Shown piece after piece: positions 4,757 through 5,183 of a stretch of 5,183 nt of DNA. The number at the start of each line of letters is the position of its first letter. The first letter of the stretch is position 1. The notes under the pieces were generated by a model. The model did not search any database. It had not been told where the DNA came from and was given only the letters and a program-made list of their open reading frames with translations. The translations under genes were made by a program, and so were the position numbers. Origin of the DNA: an uncultured Zetaproteobacteria bacterium (GTDB taxonomy: Bacteria > Pseudomonadota > Zetaproteobacteria > Mariprofundales > Mariprofundaceae); assembly GCA_913056285.1 (NCBI GenBank), contig CAJXNE010000143.1, forward strand, positions 1-5,183, written 5' to 3'.

Positions 4757-4790
4757 GCTGGTTGGAATCAGTTGATTGGAATCAACCAGC
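4757..4790. promoter_or_regulatory. Inverted repeat directly upstream of the rpsF promoter (possible operator)
   Basis: GCTGGTTG (4757-4764) is mirrored by CAACCAGC (4783-4790). Inside it, AATCA (4766-4770) pairs with TGATT (4773-4777). Two direct copies of ttggaatca (4762-4770 and 4776-4784) are offset by 14 bases. The site abuts the -35 box of rpsF and also lies about 80-115 bp upstream of the divergent CDF gene, so a regulator bound here could serve either side. It could instead be a hairpin in a longer transcript. No regulator family is recognised. Confidence 0.4.
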
Positions 4791-4814
4791 ATCGTGACGG
4801 ATTGTATTTGGGTA

Positions 4815-4842
4815 TTGGCAAATCGGAACCCTCTTTATTTAT
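4815..4842 (+). promoter_or_regulatory. Weak candidate promoter for the CDF gene
   Basis: TTGGCA at 4815-4820 is a fair -35 box, and an AT-rich tttatttat lies 14-22 bases later as a poor -10 region. It is the best match noticed by eye between the rpsF promoter and the CDF start. No MerR- or Zur-type operator dyad was recognised near it. Confidence 0.25.
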
Positions 4843-4871
4843 GTGTGACAAATGTTGATAGTGAGCCACCC

Positions 4872-5183
4872 ATGAGCCATGACCATCATCACCATTCATT
4901 GAATGCCGCTTTCTGGTTGACGGCGGCATTTGCCGTGGTCGAACTGGTGGGCGGATGGATGGCCCATTCGCTGGCCTTGCTGGCCGATGCAGGTCACATG
5001 GTTTCGGATGTCGCAGCGCTCGGGCTGGCCATGTTCGCCGGACGTATTGCCATGCGTCCTGCACATACGCAAATGACCTATGGTTACGGTCGAGCCAAAG
5101 TATTGGCCGCTCAGTTGAATGGTTTGATGTTGTGGTTTCTCAGCGGCTGGATTGTCTGGGAAGCGGCAGGGCGTTTGGCCAAT
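4872..5183 (+). CDS. CDF-family cation efflux protein, N-terminal part (cut by window end)
   Basis: The 104 visible codons match the start of cation diffusion facilitators such as ZitB and CzcD, inner-membrane antiporters that export Zn2+, Co2+ or Cd2+ in exchange for protons. A histidine-rich start (MSHDHHHHS) precedes TM1 (about 11-30). TM2 carries SLALLADAGHMVSD, with the metal-site pair H42 and D46 in the HxxxD pattern typical of zinc-transporting members. YGYGRAKVLAA (70-80) and the following TM3 (about 82-99) also fit the family. The start is ATG at 4872; an upstream GTG at 4861 meets a TGA at once. The ribosome site is weak (gtgag at 4861-4865). The remaining membrane segments, the second metal motif and the cytoplasmic domain lie beyond the window. 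It is transcribed away from rpsF. Confidence 0.9.
   Translation, partial: MSHDHHHHSLNAAFWLTAAFAVVELVGGWMAHSLALLADAGHMVSDVAALGLAMFAGRIAMRPAHTQMTYGYGRAKVLAAQLNGLMLWFLSGWIVWEAAGRLAN

Noticed and set aside
4768..5064. Minus-strand 98-codon frame opposite the CDF gene
   Set aside because: Antisense to a clear CDF transporter and crossing the control region; no family features.

Overview
The window holds one ribosomal and replication operon on the minus strand (about 4754 down to 492), a divergent metal-transporter gene that runs off the right edge, and a repeat-rich intergenic stretch on the left. The minus-strand order rpsF – priB – rpsR – DUF2232 membrane protein – rplI – dnaB is a classic proteobacterial arrangement. 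A priB-like OB-fold gene between rpsF and rpsR points to a gamma- or betaproteobacterial type of locus. A membrane gene between rpsR and rplI is known from Pseudomonas-like gammaproteobacteria and from alphaproteobacteria. The S18 protein keeps a CxxC…CxxH cysteine pattern that common gamma- and betaproteobacterial S18 proteins lack. I therefore place the source only as Pseudomonadota, possibly a deep or unusual lineage, and not as a named genus.

Region by region. Positions 1-56 look like the last codons of a plus-strand gene. Positions 57-491 contain no convincing gene. They carry dispersed-type repeat sequence, including a 124-bp segment bounded by perfect 17-bp inverted repeats, and a run of nine G. 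Positions 492-1874 are dnaB, 1911-2360 rplI, 2362-3369 a multi-pass DUF2232-type membrane protein, 3417-3791 rpsR, 3812-4165 priB and 4143-4628 rpsF. Positions 4629-4871 are a divergent control region. It contains a good sigma70-type promoter for the operon, a roughly 90-nt leader with a plausible S6:S18-binding RNA hairpin, and a palindrome just upstream of the promoter. From 4872 a CDF-family cation efflux gene begins on the plus strand and is cut by the window end.

The genes fit one growth-linked unit. S6 and S18 are direct partners in the 30S platform, L9 is a 50S protein, PriB helps restart replication, and DnaB is the replicative helicase. The tight spacing (a 23-bp overlap and gaps of 1, 20, 36 and 47 bp) suggests co-transcription and partial translational coupling. 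The leader hairpin suggests feedback by the S6:S18 complex.

No new defence system, CRISPR array or mobile island is visible. The most interesting signals are the candidate S6:S18 leader with a bulged ACCG, the oppositely charged low-complexity tails on S6 and S18, the (RPQG)n repeat in S18, an unusual Walker B neighbourhood in DnaB, TTG start codons on both rpsF and dnaB, a 14-bp duplication that makes a second ATG and a mini-ORF at the membrane gene start, and the MITE-like inverted repeat downstream of dnaB.
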